64,000 bases of DNA from Gordonia hydrophobica NBRC 16057 (GCF_001592365.1 NZ_BCWU01000010.1:62001-126000), one strand, 5' to 3'; counted from the stretch's first letter, positions 24,926 through 33,281 are shown. Translations and numbers: made by a program. The notes: generated from the letters alone by a model not told the origin.

Positions 24926-25797
24926 CATACCCGCTCGTATCTGAGCTCGCCGACGCGGGGATCCCCGTGACGGTGTCGTGCCGGGTCCTCAAGCTCGCAA
25001 GACAGCCCTATTACCGGTGGCGCAACGCTCCGATCCGGGACGCCGACGTCCTCCGCGCGCACCGGATCAATGCCCTGCATGACGCGCACCACGATGACCC
25101 GACGTTCGGATATCGATACCTGGCCGACGAGGCTCGCCGGGCCGGGTGGCGGATGAGTAGACGCACCGCGTGGAAGCTGTGCTCGCAGGCGGGGATCCTG
25201 TCCTCCGCGCAGCGCCGCCGGCGCGGGAAGGGGAAGAAGGCGGGTCCGCCGGTGTTCGACGATCACGTGCAGCGCGTGTTTCGTGCCGATGCCCCGAACA
25301 GGCTCTGGCTGACAGATATCACGGAGCATTGGACGAGTGAGGGCAAGCTTTACTGCTGCGCGATCAAGGACGTGTTCTCGAATCGCATCGTCGGCTACTC
25401 GATCTCGGATCGCATGACCGCGAAGCTCGCCGTCGACGCCGTCCGCAACGCCGTGACCCGCCGGACCGAGGTCGCCGGGTGCATCCTGCATGCCGACAGA
25501 GGCAGCCAGTTCCGAAGCCGTGCCATGGCCCGGGAACTGCGCCGCCACGACATGGTCGGATCGATGGGCAGAGTCGGCGCTGCTGGCGATAACGCCGCGA
25601 TGGAGAGCTTCTGGTCGCTCTTGCAGACGAACGTCCTCAACCAGCAACGATGGTCCACGCGCCAGGAGCTGCGACTGGCCATCGTCGTCTGGATCGAGCG
25701 GAAGTATCACCGTCAACGAGCCCAAGACGCCCTCGGCGGGTTGACGCCCATCGAGTTCGAAGCAAAACTAACCGAGCCGCTCACACTCGCGGCCTAA
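24922..25797 (+). CDS. IS3-family transposase OrfB (DDE integrase domain)
   Basis: A 291-residue catalytic subunit. An HTH_21-type region (RINALHDAHHDDPTFGYRYL) precedes the rve integrase core, whose acidic triad is visible: Asp in WLTDITEH, Asp in LHADRGSQF, and Glu in NAAMESFW, with exactly 35 residues between the second Asp and the Glu (DD35E). It starts in the -1 frame relative to OrfA, with ATGA overlap. No frameshift or stop interrupts it, so the element may still move. Confidence 0.93.
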   Translation: MTYPLVSELADAGIPVTVSCRVLKLARQPYYRWRNAPIRDADVLRAHRINALHDAHHDDPTFGYRYLADEARRAGWRMSRRTAWKLCSQAGILSSAQRRRRGKGKKAGPPVFDDHVQRVFRADAPNRLWLTDITEHWTSEGKLYCCAIKDVFSNRIVGYSISDRMTAKLAVDAVRNAVTRRTEVAGCILHADRGSQFRSRAMARELRRHDMVGSMGRVGAAGDNAAMESFWSLLQTNVLNQQRWSTRQELRLAIVVWIERKYHRQRAQDALGGLTPIEFEAKLTEPLTLAA

Positions 25798-25830
25798 ACC
25801 GAAACTGTCACCGGTTCGTTCCTCACGCCC

Positions 25831-25985
25831 GATCGTCCAGAGCGCTGTTTGCGGGCGCCGAGATTGCTCAGCCCGATCTGGCGTAGGCGGTGCATGATTG
25901 TGTCGGGATGCAGGTGGTCGCCCGCGTGAGTTCCGGGGAATAGCCAGGGGTTGTCGTTGCTGCTGGTGCGGAGACACGTTCGTTC
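25831..25985 (-). pseudogene. Upstream fragment of the same integrase-like recombinase
   Basis: Read leftwards, the frame gives SSNDNPWLFPGTHAGDHLHP and IMHRLRQIGLSNLGARK, a conserved stretch of an actinobacterial recombinase family, running into the IS3 element. When the IS and one GAT copy are removed, the two halves do not join in one frame: the protein-like reading switches frame near the CGCAAACAGCGC sequence (about 25847), so the gene had a one-base indel before or besides the insertion. Upstream of about 25985 the similarity fades and no start is found. Confidence 0.55.
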
Positions 25986-26060
25986 TGCTGTGCTGCAATA
26001 CGCAGAACTGTAGAGGATACCCTGCGTATTACTGCGATGCGTACTGCTGAGTTCGTATGG

Positions 26061-26546
26061 CTACCTTGCTCCGTCGCTCAGCGTGTCAAGCGCCCGTTGA
26101 AGAACGTTTCGGGCGGTTGCGAGTTCCGATGGCGGCGCGACCGCAAGGTTCCCGTGAAGGTCTTCGATCAGTGGCGCGAATGCTTCCCATCCCTTCGTTC
26201 GGCCCTTGACAGTCACCACGAGTCCGATCTTTCGTCGGTCGCCGGGGACGCGCACACGCTCAACTAGTCCTTTGGTAACCAGCCGGTCTACGACGGCGGT
26301 CACCGCTGGCTGGTTGATCGGCAATTGTCCGGCGAGGTTGCCGGTCGTCAGAATGGCGCCCTCCCGCGTCGCGTCCAGGATCGCTGCGAGCGTTCGGAGG
26401 TCAGTGGGGTGTAGGTCGAGCTGCGTCGCGGCCAGTGAAACGTGATCTGCGTACGCGAAGGCGATGCGCCGTAGCAGGTGGATGATCTGGCTGGCCGGGT
26501 CATCTGGCTCAGTCTCGCTCCACTGGTCGCTGTCGAGATAGTTCAT
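26061..26546 (-). CDS. MarR-family transcriptional regulator
   Basis: A 161-residue winged-helix dimeric regulator. IIHLLRRIAFAYADHVS starts the dimer helix, LHPTDLRTLAAILDA and AGQLPINQPAVTAVVDRLV form the recognition region, and RVRVPGDRRKIGLVVT is the wing. MarR proteins usually repress a neighbouring divergent gene and respond to a small phenolic or oxidant ligand. The start codon lies inside a large palindrome, so the gene is autoregulated in all likelihood. Its divergent partner survives only as 43 codons because an IS256-family element has replaced the rest. Confidence 0.88.
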   Translation of the reverse strand: MNYLDSDQWSETEPDDPASQIIHLLRRIAFAYADHVSLAATQLDLHPTDLRTLAAILDATREGAILTTGNLAGQLPINQPAVTAVVDRLVTKGLVERVRVPGDRRKIGLVVTVKGRTKGWEAFAPLIEDLHGNLAVAPPSELATARNVLQRALDTLSDGAR

Positions 26547-26566
26547 TGACTGATAATATCAATGAA
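26542..26566. promoter_or_regulatory. MarR operator
   Basis: TTCATTGA (26542-26549) and TCAATGAA (26559-26566) form a perfect 8-base inverted repeat around a 9-base centre that itself contains the palindrome TGATAATATCA (26551-26561). The marR start codon is in the left arm. The size and symmetry are typical of MarR sites, and both the marR gene and the truncated divergent gene start at its edges. Confidence 0.65.
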
Positions 26567-26697
26567 TGAACCAAATGGAGAGTGGTGCTTCCGATGCCTT
26601 CCAGGCGGCAGTCGATCGATTGATGGAACAGTGGCCGAGTTCCACGAGATCCACCATCATCAACACCGCACGAACTCGCACCAGTAGTGCCCCATAG
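26566..26697 (+). pseudogene. Truncated gene divergent from marR (first 43 codons)
   Basis: An ATG at the right edge of the MarR operator opens a frame reading MNQMESGASDAFQAAVDRLM and on to ...INTARTRTSSAP. The stop TAG (26695-26697) is formed exactly at the left end of the IS256-family element. The composition is gene-like, and its position makes it the probable target gene of the MarR regulator, cut off by transposition. An overlapping frame starting at 26562 gives a His-rich, less protein-like product. The original function cannot be told. Confidence 0.45.
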
Positions 26698-28106
26698 AGT
26701 GGTGTAACTCGGTGACCAGGGCCGTGGCCGGCAGCGTGTGGCTGTCAGCATGGAAGCGGTCACCGTGTGATCCTTCGAGTGAACCTCTCACAGCACTCTC
26801 GAATGGAGTCATCACGATGACCGCACCCCACATTGTCGATCCTGCCGGCCTGTTAAGCCAAGCCCTCGCCGATGCATCACCTGATTTGATGCGCGAGTTA
26901 CTGCAGACGATGATCAACGCCCTCCTATCGGCCGACGCCGACGCCGTCTGCGGTGCCGAATGGAACGCCCGCTCGGCCGAGCGCACCAACTACCGCAACG
27001 GCTACCGACACCGACCCCTCGATACCCGCGTAGGAACCGTCGAGGTGGCCGTGCCGAAACTACGCTCGGGATCCTACTTTCCCGAATGGCTGCTCGAGCG
27101 CCGCAAACGCGCCGAGTCCGCGCTGATAACCGTGGTCGCGGACTGTTATCTGGCCGGAGTCTCGACCCGCCGGATGGACAAGTTGGTCAAGACCTTGGGT
27201 ATCGATTCGTTGTCGAAGTCGCAGGTCTCCCGGATGGCCGAAGACCTCGACGAACACGTTGCTGCATTCCGCCACCGCCGGCTCGACGAGGCCGGCCCGT
27301 TCACATTCGTCACCGCCGATGCGTTGACGATCAAGGTCCGCGAGAACAAGCAGGTCGTCAAAGCCGTCGTACTGTTGGCCACCGGCGTCAACGGTGACGG
27401 CCACCGCGAAGTCCTGGGTATGCAGGTGGCCACCAGCGAGAGCAAAGCCTCGTGGAACACGTTCCTCGCCGACCTGGTGGCCCGCGGCCTGGGCGGAGTC
27501 CGGCTGGTGACCTCCGACGCGCACGCCGGCCTCATCGACGCGATCGCGGCCAACCTGCCGGGAGCGGCGTGGCAGCGCTGCCGCACCCACTACGCCGCGA
27601 ACCTGATGGCCGTGTGCCCCAAGTCCATGTGGCCGGCCGTGAAAGCGATGCTGCACAGCGTGTATGACCAACCCACCGCAGGTGCAGTCAACGCCCAGTT
27701 CGACCGGCTTCTGGAGTACACCGAAGACCGGCTCCCCGATGTGGCCGAGCACCTCGGCGATGCTCGCGAAGACCTACTCGCGTTCACCGCGTTCCCCGAC
27801 GACGTGTGGCGACAGATCTGGTCCAACAACCCCACCGAGCGACTCAACCGCGAGATCCGGCGGCGCACCGACGTCGTGGGTATCTTCCCCAACAGGGACG
27901 CCATCATCCGGCTCATCGGCGCCGTCTTAGCTGAGCAGACCGACGAATGGGCCGAAGGCCGCCGCTACCTCGGCCTGGAAGTCCTCAACCGATGCCGACT
28001 AACCATGACCACCGACACCGACTCGCAGACGGAGGTGAGTACCGACCCGTTGATAGAACTACCCGCCTGACCACCAACGAAGGACCACAAACCAGTTACA
28101 CCACTA
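26697..28106 (+). mobile_element. IS256-family (mutator-type) insertion sequence
   Basis: A 1.41-kb element with a single transposase gene. The ends carry inverted repeats containing AGTGGTGTAACT (26698-26709) and AGTTACACCACT (28094-28105), typical of actinobacterial IS256 elements. The 8-base flanks, GCCCCATA-side and TCGGGGAC-side, do not match, so there is no target duplication: the left side is a truncated chromosomal gene and the right side a truncated ISL3 transposase. This means a deletion or recombination has removed the original neighbour on at least one side. Confidence 0.85.
26817..28070 (+). CDS. IS256-family transposase
   Basis: A 417-residue mutator-type transposase, full length for the family. 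Landmarks: ERTNYRNGYRHRPLDTRVGT near residues 58-78, the first catalytic Asp in FVTADALTIKVRE, a second in LVTSDAHAGLIDAI, the C/D...H region AWQRCRTHYAANLM, and the late Glu region NNPTERLNREIRRR. No frameshift is seen, so it could be active. The ATG at 26817 is preceded by a GGAG-containing stretch (AATGGAGTC) about 8 bases upstream. Confidence 0.92.
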   Translation: MTAPHIVDPAGLLSQALADASPDLMRELLQTMINALLSADADAVCGAEWNARSAERTNYRNGYRHRPLDTRVGTVEVAVPKLRSGSYFPEWLLERRKRAESALITVVADCYLAGVSTRRMDKLVKTLGIDSLSKSQVSRMAEDLDEHVAAFRHRRLDEAGPFTFVTADALTIKVRENKQVVKAVVLLATGVNGDGHREVLGMQVATSESKASWNTFLADLVARGLGGVRLVTSDAHAGLIDAIAANLPGAAWQRCRTHYAANLMAVCPKSMWPAVKAMLHSVYDQPTAGAVNAQFDRLLEYTEDRLPDVAEHLGDAREDLLAFTAFPDDVWRQIWSNNPTERLNREIRRRTDVVGIFPNRDAIIRLIGAVLAEQTDEWAEGRRYLGLEVLNRCRLTMTTDTDSQTEVSTDPLIELPA

Positions 28107-28846
28107 TCGGGGACTTGACCGACCGCGACGGCCGCGGCATACGACGCGGCCGGATCGATCGCCACGTACTCGATCGCATCCCGAAACGGGGCCGGCTGCG
28201 CGGCCAGCCAGTCGATCACCACCGCACTGGTACGGCCGGTGACCTGCCCCAACAGTCCCTGATCGCCCGCCAGATCGACGAACCCGGTATCCCACGGATC
28301 GATCCGCACCCACCGACCATCACCGCCGCGGACCCACCTCGGTTTCCCACGGCGAGTCTCGTCGATCCCCAGCACCGACGTCGGGGCCGGATCGGTCAAC
28401 GCCGTGGCGGCGATGTCGACGAACGCGCCGTGCGCGGTATGCCACGACACGCCGTGCCCGGCAGCGACCTCGGCGACCGACCGAGCGGCATCGCCGATCG
28501 CCCGCCCGATCGTCTCCCGCAACCGGGTCGTGGTCCGCCGACGACGCGGGACCTGCCCGATCGCTTCGGTGAACGACCCACGCGCGCACTCTGAGTTCAC
28601 GCACCGCCACCGAATCTTGTTCCACCGCACCATGATCGGAGCATCCCCGTAGCCGATGTCGCGGGGCGTGCAGACGACCCGCTCCTTCACCGACGTCGAC
28701 CGGACACCGCACCCCGGGCAGCACGAGGCCGCCGGATCACAGGTACCGACATCGACGACCCGCGTTCGCCCGTCCGGCCCGCCGACACTGACCCCGACGA
28801 CCTCGACGCCTTCCAACCCCAACAACAACGACGTACCATGATCCAC
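28107..28846 (-). pseudogene. ISL3-family transposase, C-terminus missing
   Basis: The frame encodes about 246 residues before it runs into the IS256 element; complete members have over 400. The N-terminal zinc-finger region (SCCPGCGVRSTSV and WRCVNSEC) is intact, as are the HTH segment (VAEVAAGHGVSWHTAHGAF) and the first catalytic Asp of the DDE domain in VLGIDETRRGKP. A second Asp lies in YVAIDPAASYA just before the break. The last catalytic Glu and the C-terminus are gone, so the protein cannot be active. Confidence 0.85.
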
Positions 28847-28977
28847 GGCCCCTGTTCCTCCGGTGCTCTGACTGTCTTGACAACATCCAGAATCACCGAG
28901 GCCAGGGGCCGCTCACGTCAACGACACGCCAACCGCCTGACCCGGCATTGCCCGGTTAACTGCGAAGAGCCCGCATT
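28107..28977 (-). mobile_element. ISL3-family element, truncated by the IS256 element
   Basis: The surviving part holds the 5' 60% of an ISL3 transposase gene and about 130 bases upstream of it. The outer end is probably GGCTCTTCGCAGTTAACC, read leftwards from 28977; terminal GGCTCTT-type repeats are characteristic of ISL3 elements. The other end is lost at the IS256 boundary (28106/28107), so no inverted-repeat pair or target duplication can be checked. Confidence 0.65.
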
Positions 28978-29112
28978 CCTTCCTTGGTCGTCGTGAAGCA
29001 GCATGTGCAGTCGTCGGCTGCTAGCTAACCAGCGGTATGCCTGATCGGCGCGATCTTCGTGGCCGCCTTCCTCTTGGAACAACTAGAAAGTCTCCGGACT
29101 CACCGGGGCGGT

Positions 29113-29611
29113 TCAGACGTCCAACTCGCTGCTTGATCGGATGTGGTCGACGCCGAGTACTCCGCGAGCCGCGATCCGTGCGGCGTGCGCGACGGGAGGC
29201 AGCGCGGTGTCCCGTACGGCGAGCAGGGTCGTGATCTGCAACTGTCCGTCCGGTTGCGGCGCGACGGTCGCCAGATTCACAAATGCCAGCCCGGAGACGT
29301 CGCGCGGCGCGAGGGCTGCGGTGTCGCCACCGGTGGCGAGCGAACCCTCCGGAGTCAGTGACAGGTGGAGCACAGTCCCCGGTGCGAACCGGTCGAGGCC
29401 TGCCTCGGGCACCGCGCCGATCGTCGTCGGCTCGCTGATCGCGGGCAGGATCACCATCTGAAGTCCGCTCGGACTGTTCGCACCGGGGCGCCGCTGTCGG
29501 ATCTGGTGGTGATGCGCGCGGGATGCCAGCGTCGGACGTCGTCAGGCTCACGGCGAGCGGGCCCCGGGGCAGACGCGCCGTCTCGCTGCTGTCGAGAACG
29601 TAGGTTGCCAC
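29113..29611 (-). pseudogene. Frameshifted remnant of an unrecognised protein
   Basis: A GTG at 29609-29611 with GGGAG upstream opens a frame (VATYVLDSSETARLPRGPLA, then SLTTSDAG) that loses protein character after about 30 codons. Another frame then continues with VILPAISEPTTIGAVPEAG, LHLSLTPEGSLATGGDTAAL and SGLAFVNLATVAPQPDGQLQ to a stop at 29113. The two pieces look like one gene with at least one indel near 29500. I do not recognise the family; there is no signal peptide or cysteine motif. It abuts the FAD-oxidase remnant on the opposite strand. Confidence 0.4.
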
Positions 29612-29623
29612 GGTCTACTGCTC

Positions 29624-29971
29624 CCGGCGGCAATGTCGGCACCAACGCCAGCGGCATGCGGGCAGTCAAATACGGGGTCACGCGGCACAACGTCCTCGGA
29701 CTGCAGGCCGCGTTGCCCGCCGGGAAACTGATCCGCACCCGGCGGCAAGATCACCAAACTCTCCAGCGGCTACGACCTCACCCAGCTCATCATCGGCTCC
29801 GAGGGCGCCTTCGCGTTGGCCACCGAGGTGACTGTGCGGCTGTATCCGCGGCTCGCGCACTCGGCCACTCTGCTAGTTCCGTTCGCCGACCTGAAGGCCG
29901 TGACCGATGCCGTACCCGCGGTGCTGCGCACCGGTGTGGATCCGGACCTGCTCGAATACATCGACCACTGA
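29624..29971 (+). pseudogene. Remnant of a GlcD-like FAD-linked oxidase
   Basis: The translation GNVGTNASGMRAVKYGVTRH, then VLGLQAALPAGKLIRT, and in the next frame SSGYDLTQLIIGSEGAFALA and TEVTVRLYPRLAHSATLL is the core of the FAD_binding_4 domain of glycolate/D-lactate-dehydrogenase-type oxidases. An extra C near 29741 breaks the frame between the two parts (a GGK motif is expected where RRQ is read). Everything before the GNVGTN motif and all of the C-terminal catalytic domain are absent; the frame stops at 29971. Confidence 0.75.
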
Positions 29972-29986
29972 AAGGGACGCACGACG

Positions 29987-31250
29987 ATGACCACTGGTGC
30001 CCAGGCGCTGATGACCACCCTGCTCGGTGCGCGGGCGTACAGGTGTGCTTCGCCAACCCCGGAACCTCCGAGATGCACTTCGTCGCCGCCCTCGACGAAG
30101 TCCCCGAGATGCTCGGGGTGCTGTGCCTGTTCGAGGGCGTGGTGACTGGTGCCGCCGAAGGCTACGCCCGGATGGCCGGGAAGCCCGCCGCCACCCTGCT
30201 GCACCTCGGTCCCGGCATGGGTAACGGGCTGGCCAACCTGCACAACGCCCGCCGCGGCCACACCCCGCTGGTCAATGTGATCGGCGACCACGAGACCTAC
30301 CACAAGCAGTACGACGCCCCACTTGAATCCGACATCGAGCCGCTGGCCGACTGGATCCACGGCTTCACCCGGCGGATCTCCGGCGGCGCCACCATCGCCG
30401 CCGCTACCGGTGCCACCCCGCTCGTCGAGACTTTCCCGTCGCGGCACACTCGCGGTGAGGGAGTGCCGGTCATGGACAAGCTCGGCTATCTCGCCGAGGC
30501 CGCGCAGGCCCAGCTCGAAGGGGCCAAGCATCTCATTGTCGCCGGCACAGGTGCACCGGTCTCGTTCTTCGCCTACCCGGGCAAGCCAAGCAGCGTGGTC
30601 CCCGAGGGCGTCCAGGTGCACACTCTCGCCGACCTCGTCGCCCCGGACACCGAGCCCCGCCCCGGCGCCCGCGGCCGGCCCGGAGCTGCCGTCGGGTCCG
30701 CTGGACGTGGCGAACTGGGTGCAGGTGATCGGTGCGCTGCTCCCGGAGAACGCCGTCATCTCCGACGAGACCAACACCTCGGGGCTGCTGCTGCCCGCGG
30801 CGACGGCCGGCTCACCCCGGCACGATATCCTGACATTGACCGGTGGCGCCATCGGCCAGGGTCTGCCGGTGGCGGTCGGTGCGGCCGTCGCCGAACCGGA
30901 CCGGCCGCTATCGTCGCCCTGCAGGCCGACGGCAGCGCCGCCTACACCATCTCGGCGCTGTGGACGATGGCGCGGGAGAACCTGAACGTGACCGTGGTGC
31001 TGCTCAACAACCACGCTACGCGATCCTGCGGCTGGAACTCTCCCGCACCGGGGCGGGAGAGGGCGGACCCAAGGCCAAGGGACTGCTGGATCTGGCCAAC
31101 CCTGTTATGGACTTCGCCAAGATCGCCGAGGGATTCGGGGTGCCGGCAACCGTCGCCACCACCTGCGGGGAACTGGCGGAACAGTTCGCGGCCGCCGTCG
31201 TGGACGAGGGGCCGCATCTGATCGACGCGCGGATCCCGCCGCTGCTGTGA
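29987..31250 (+). pseudogene. Decayed thiamine-diphosphate enzyme (acetolactate-synthase-like)
   Basis: Pieces of one gene are spread over three frames. MTTGAQALMTTLLGA is followed after a shift near 30020 by VCFANPGTSEMHFVAALDEV with the catalytic-type Glu in LFEGVVTGAAEGYARMAG; shifts follow near 30650, 30905 and 31016, the last parts being the ThDP-binding region (GALLPENAVISDETNTSG, VALQADGSAAYTISALWTM) and a C-terminus ending in PHLIDARIPPLL. A stretch of roughly 100 residues is also missing around 30410. Family members are about 510-550 residues. The ancestral start lies 15 bases after the FAD-oxidase remnant, as if in one operon. Confidence 0.8.
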
Positions 31251-31297
31251 GGTCACGACCGTAGTCCGGATCGCTGGAGCCGCAACGGGTGGTGGGG

Positions 31298-32290
31298 TCA
31301 GGCCATGAGGGCCCAGAAGTGCCAGTCCAGGACCGGTCGACGCTCCGCCGAGCCGCTGTGGGCGTGGACGATCGACCGCAGTCGAACAGCGCCGCCGGAA
31401 TCGCGAGGCTCAGCGGCGAGCACCGTCAGCTCACTGGTGAGCGTATCTCCCTCGTGTACGGGGCCGGTGTGGTCACAGGCATCCCAGGACAGCAGGGTCA
31501 CCAGATTCGGCAACGCCCGGGATGCTTGGGCCATCGCGATGCCGATGGTGTGACCGCCGTAGACCAGACGTGAGCCGGTGGCCCTATCGTCGTGATGGGT
31601 CGCTGCCACATTCAAGGTCAGCCGAGCCAGTTCCGGTGCGCTGGAGACCACGTCGCCACTGCTCAAGAAGCTTCGGCCGGCGAGGTCGGGAGAGAAGTGT
31701 TCGCCGCCGACGGCCGCCCGGAAGGCGGTCAGATCCCATTCCGGCGAGGGCGGGGGGAGGAGGTCGTCGTTGCCGACGGCGGACAGATCGTCCGTGTGAT
31801 GGCAACTCTCCGGATCGGCGTGCGGTGACAGCGGAAGCATGGCACAGCGGTGAAAGTCGAGCACCGGCCGCCCGGTTTGATCGGTCGTCTGCATATGCAG
31901 TGCGACCAGGCCGGTCGGTGCCCGGCCCTCGCGCAGAGAATTGCGGCGCAGCCCGGCGACCGTGGTGCGGGTGGTCAGGGTGTCGCCGATATGCGGGTGA
32001 TGGAGCAACCGGAGTCCCCGATAGAACAGGTTTGCTTTGACGTAGTGGGTGACCAGCGTCGACTGCCCAATGGCTAGATCGGTCACCAACGCCGCATGGG
32101 CCAGCCCGGGCCGTCCGGTCACCTGCTCGGACAGCATCCGATCGAGCGGCAGCCGCAGCCGATCGCCGAGGATTGCCTGATGAGTGGTCGCCATGCCCTC
32201 GGTGAGGGTGACAGACGGGGCGGTGTCGAAGACCTGACCACGGTGCAGGTCGTTGAAGTAGGGCCCACCGACTCGAACGGCGTCAGACAT
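31298..32290 (-). CDS. MaoC-like double-hotdog acyl-CoA hydratase
   Basis: A 330-residue protein made of two hotdog domains. The N-terminal one (about 10-150) opens with GPYFNDLHRGQVFD and the C-terminal one (about 190-330) contains LTLNVAATHHDD and VYGGHTIGIAMAQASRALPN, the hydratase-2 region. The closest described type is the mesaconyl/2-methylfumaryl-CoA hydratase group, which adds water to a branched unsaturated acyl-CoA. It overlaps the CitE-like gene by 8 bases; hydratase plus CitE-like lyase is a common pair in C5 dicarboxylate (mesaconyl/citramalyl-CoA) metabolism. Confidence 0.8.
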   Translation of the reverse strand: MSDAVRVGGPYFNDLHRGQVFDTAPSVTLTEGMATTHQAILGDRLRLPLDRMLSEQVTGRPGLAHAALVTDLAIGQSTLVTHYVKANLFYRGLRLLHHPHIGDTLTTRTTVAGLRRNSLREGRAPTGLVALHMQTTDQTGRPVLDFHRCAMLPLSPHADPESCHHTDDLSAVGNDDLLPPPSPEWDLTAFRAAVGGEHFSPDLAGRSFLSSGDVVSSAPELARLTLNVAATHHDDRATGSRLVYGGHTIGIAMAQASRALPNLVTLLSWDACDHTGPVHEGDTLTSELTVLAAEPRDSGGAVRLRSIVHAHSGSAERRPVLDWHFWALMA

Positions 32291-33125
32291 CTTTTCCTGC
32301 TTTCCTCAGGGTTCGGCGTGCGGCCACGGCCAGGGCTTCGTCGAGCATGCGGCCATCCAGCGAGGCCGCGCCGGCACCGGTGTCGGCCGCTTGCTCCAGC
32401 GCTTCGAGGACCCGTTCCGCGTCGCGGATGGCGTCATCGTCCGGGGTGAAGATCGCGAGAGCGGAGGCGATCTGCTGCGGATGGATCACCCAGGTGCCGT
32501 CGAAACCGAGATCGCGGACGCGGATCTTCGTGGTGCGGTAATCGTCGTCGTCGGCGATCGTCAGGTGCGGGCCGTCGGTGACAGTGAGTCCTGCAGCGCG
32601 GGCGGCGATCAGCACCCGGTCCTGGATGGGTTCCCACGCCGAGCGAGAGATCGTGGCCGAGCGGCCGAGATCCGCTGCCAGGTCGGCGTACCCGATGATC
32701 AGCGACTCCAGTCGCGGCGCTGCAGCTGCGATGGTGTCGACGTCTCGCACGCCGATCGCAGTTTCGATCAATGCGCTGATGGTGGCGGCGGAGTCGCCCA
32801 GCGCCCGGTCGACGGCGACGATCTGTGCAGGAGTCTCAGCCTTCGGCAAGACGATGCTCTGCAGGGTGTCGAGCGCAGCGCAGGTCGCGAGATCGTCGTC
32901 GGCCCAGGCCGTTCCGAGCGCGTTGATCCGCACCGATACCGGTCGGTCGCCGCCGAACTCGCGAATCAGTGCCGCGGCCGCCTCGCGTGCCGAGTCCTTA
33001 TCGGCCGGCAGCACCGCGTCTTCGAGGTCGAGGACCACCACGTCCGCATCTGATGCCAGAGCTTTGCGTGCTTTACGGTCATCCGAAGCTGGCGCGACCA
33101 GCGCCACCCGGCAAGGGCTACTCAT
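32283..33125 (-). CDS. CitE-like CoA-ester lyase (HpcH/HpaI aldolase family)
   Basis: A 280-residue TIM-barrel lyase. ADVVVLDLEDAVLPADKDSA contains the Asp-Glu metal/CoA region, VSVRINALGT the Arg of the active site, ALIETAIGVRDV the catalytic Glu, and DLGFDGTWVIHPQQI the C-terminal substrate loop, all standard for CitE-like (beta-methylmalyl/citramalyl/malyl-CoA) lyases. It cleaves a beta-hydroxyacyl-CoA into acetyl-CoA or propionyl-CoA and an oxo acid. It is the first gene of a two-gene leftward unit and is divergent from an acyl-CoA dehydrogenase gene. Confidence 0.85.
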   Translation of the reverse strand: MSSPCRVALVAPASDDRKARKALASDADVVVLDLEDAVLPADKDSAREAAAALIREFGGDRPVSVRINALGTAWADDDLATCAALDTLQSIVLPKAETPAQIVAVDRALGDSAATISALIETAIGVRDVDTIAAAAPRLESLIIGYADLAADLGRSATISRSAWEPIQDRVLIAARAAGLTVTDGPHLTIADDDDYRTTKIRVRDLGFDGTWVIHPQQIASALAIFTPDDDAIRDAERVLEALEQAADTGAGAASLDGRMLDEALAVAARRTLRKAGKDV

Positions 33126-33141
33126 GTGCTACCTCTCCAAA

Positions 33142-33247
33142 CAAACATCCGGCCAAAACTCTCAACGTGCAGTCTTACCACCGACGGGTGATCAGTGAAA
33201 GATCACTTGACCTCGGAGCTCGCTAAGGCATAGTTTGGCCGTACAAA
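33142..33247. promoter_or_regulatory. Candidate GntR operators between two divergent catabolic genes
   Basis: Three symmetric elements lie in the 156-base divergent gap. GTGATC at 33188-33193 and GATCAC at 33201-33206 form an inverted repeat with a 7-base centre. TTTGGCCGTACAAA (33234-33247) and, on the opposite strand, TTTTGGCCGGATGTTTG (33142-33158) are oppositely oriented near-copies sharing TTTGGCCG, one close to each gene. The GntR gene at 34539 is the obvious candidate regulator, but this is inference. Confidence 0.35.
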
Positions 33248-33281
33248 TACGACCCGTCAATCGAAACACAGTGTGGGAACC

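Larger units (their letters stand above)
24551..25830 (+). mobile_element. IS3-family insertion sequence, complete
   Basis: A 1280-base element bounded by perfect 25-base inverted repeats (24551-24575 and 25806-25830), which begin GGGCGTGAGGAACGAACCGG. It is flanked by a 3-base direct repeat GAT at 24548-24550 and 25831-25833, the size expected for IS3 transposition. It carries orfA and orfB with a 4-base overlap and orfB in the -1 frame. The intact ends, target duplication and open reading frames point to a recent insertion. It lies in a recombinase gene that was already frameshifted. Confidence 0.93.

Noticed and set aside
24620-24928. Leftward 114-codon frame opposite IS3 orfA
   Set aside because: Shadow of orfA; no ribosome site and no recognisable motif.
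26562-26687. Alternative frame for the gene divergent from marR
   Set aside because: Starts one frame earlier at 26562 but gives a His/Arg-rich, non-protein-like sequence; the frame from 26566 is more plausible.
28978-29112. Possible membrane-protein tail (LIGAIFVAAFLLEQL) before the unknown remnant
   Set aside because: Only about 30 codons without a start or a recognisable family; could be chance in a decayed region.
29987-31250. Programmed frameshifting in the thiamine-diphosphate enzyme
   Set aside because: At least four shifts in different directions and a missing internal segment of about 100 residues; no slippery motifs recur. Decay is the simpler explanation.
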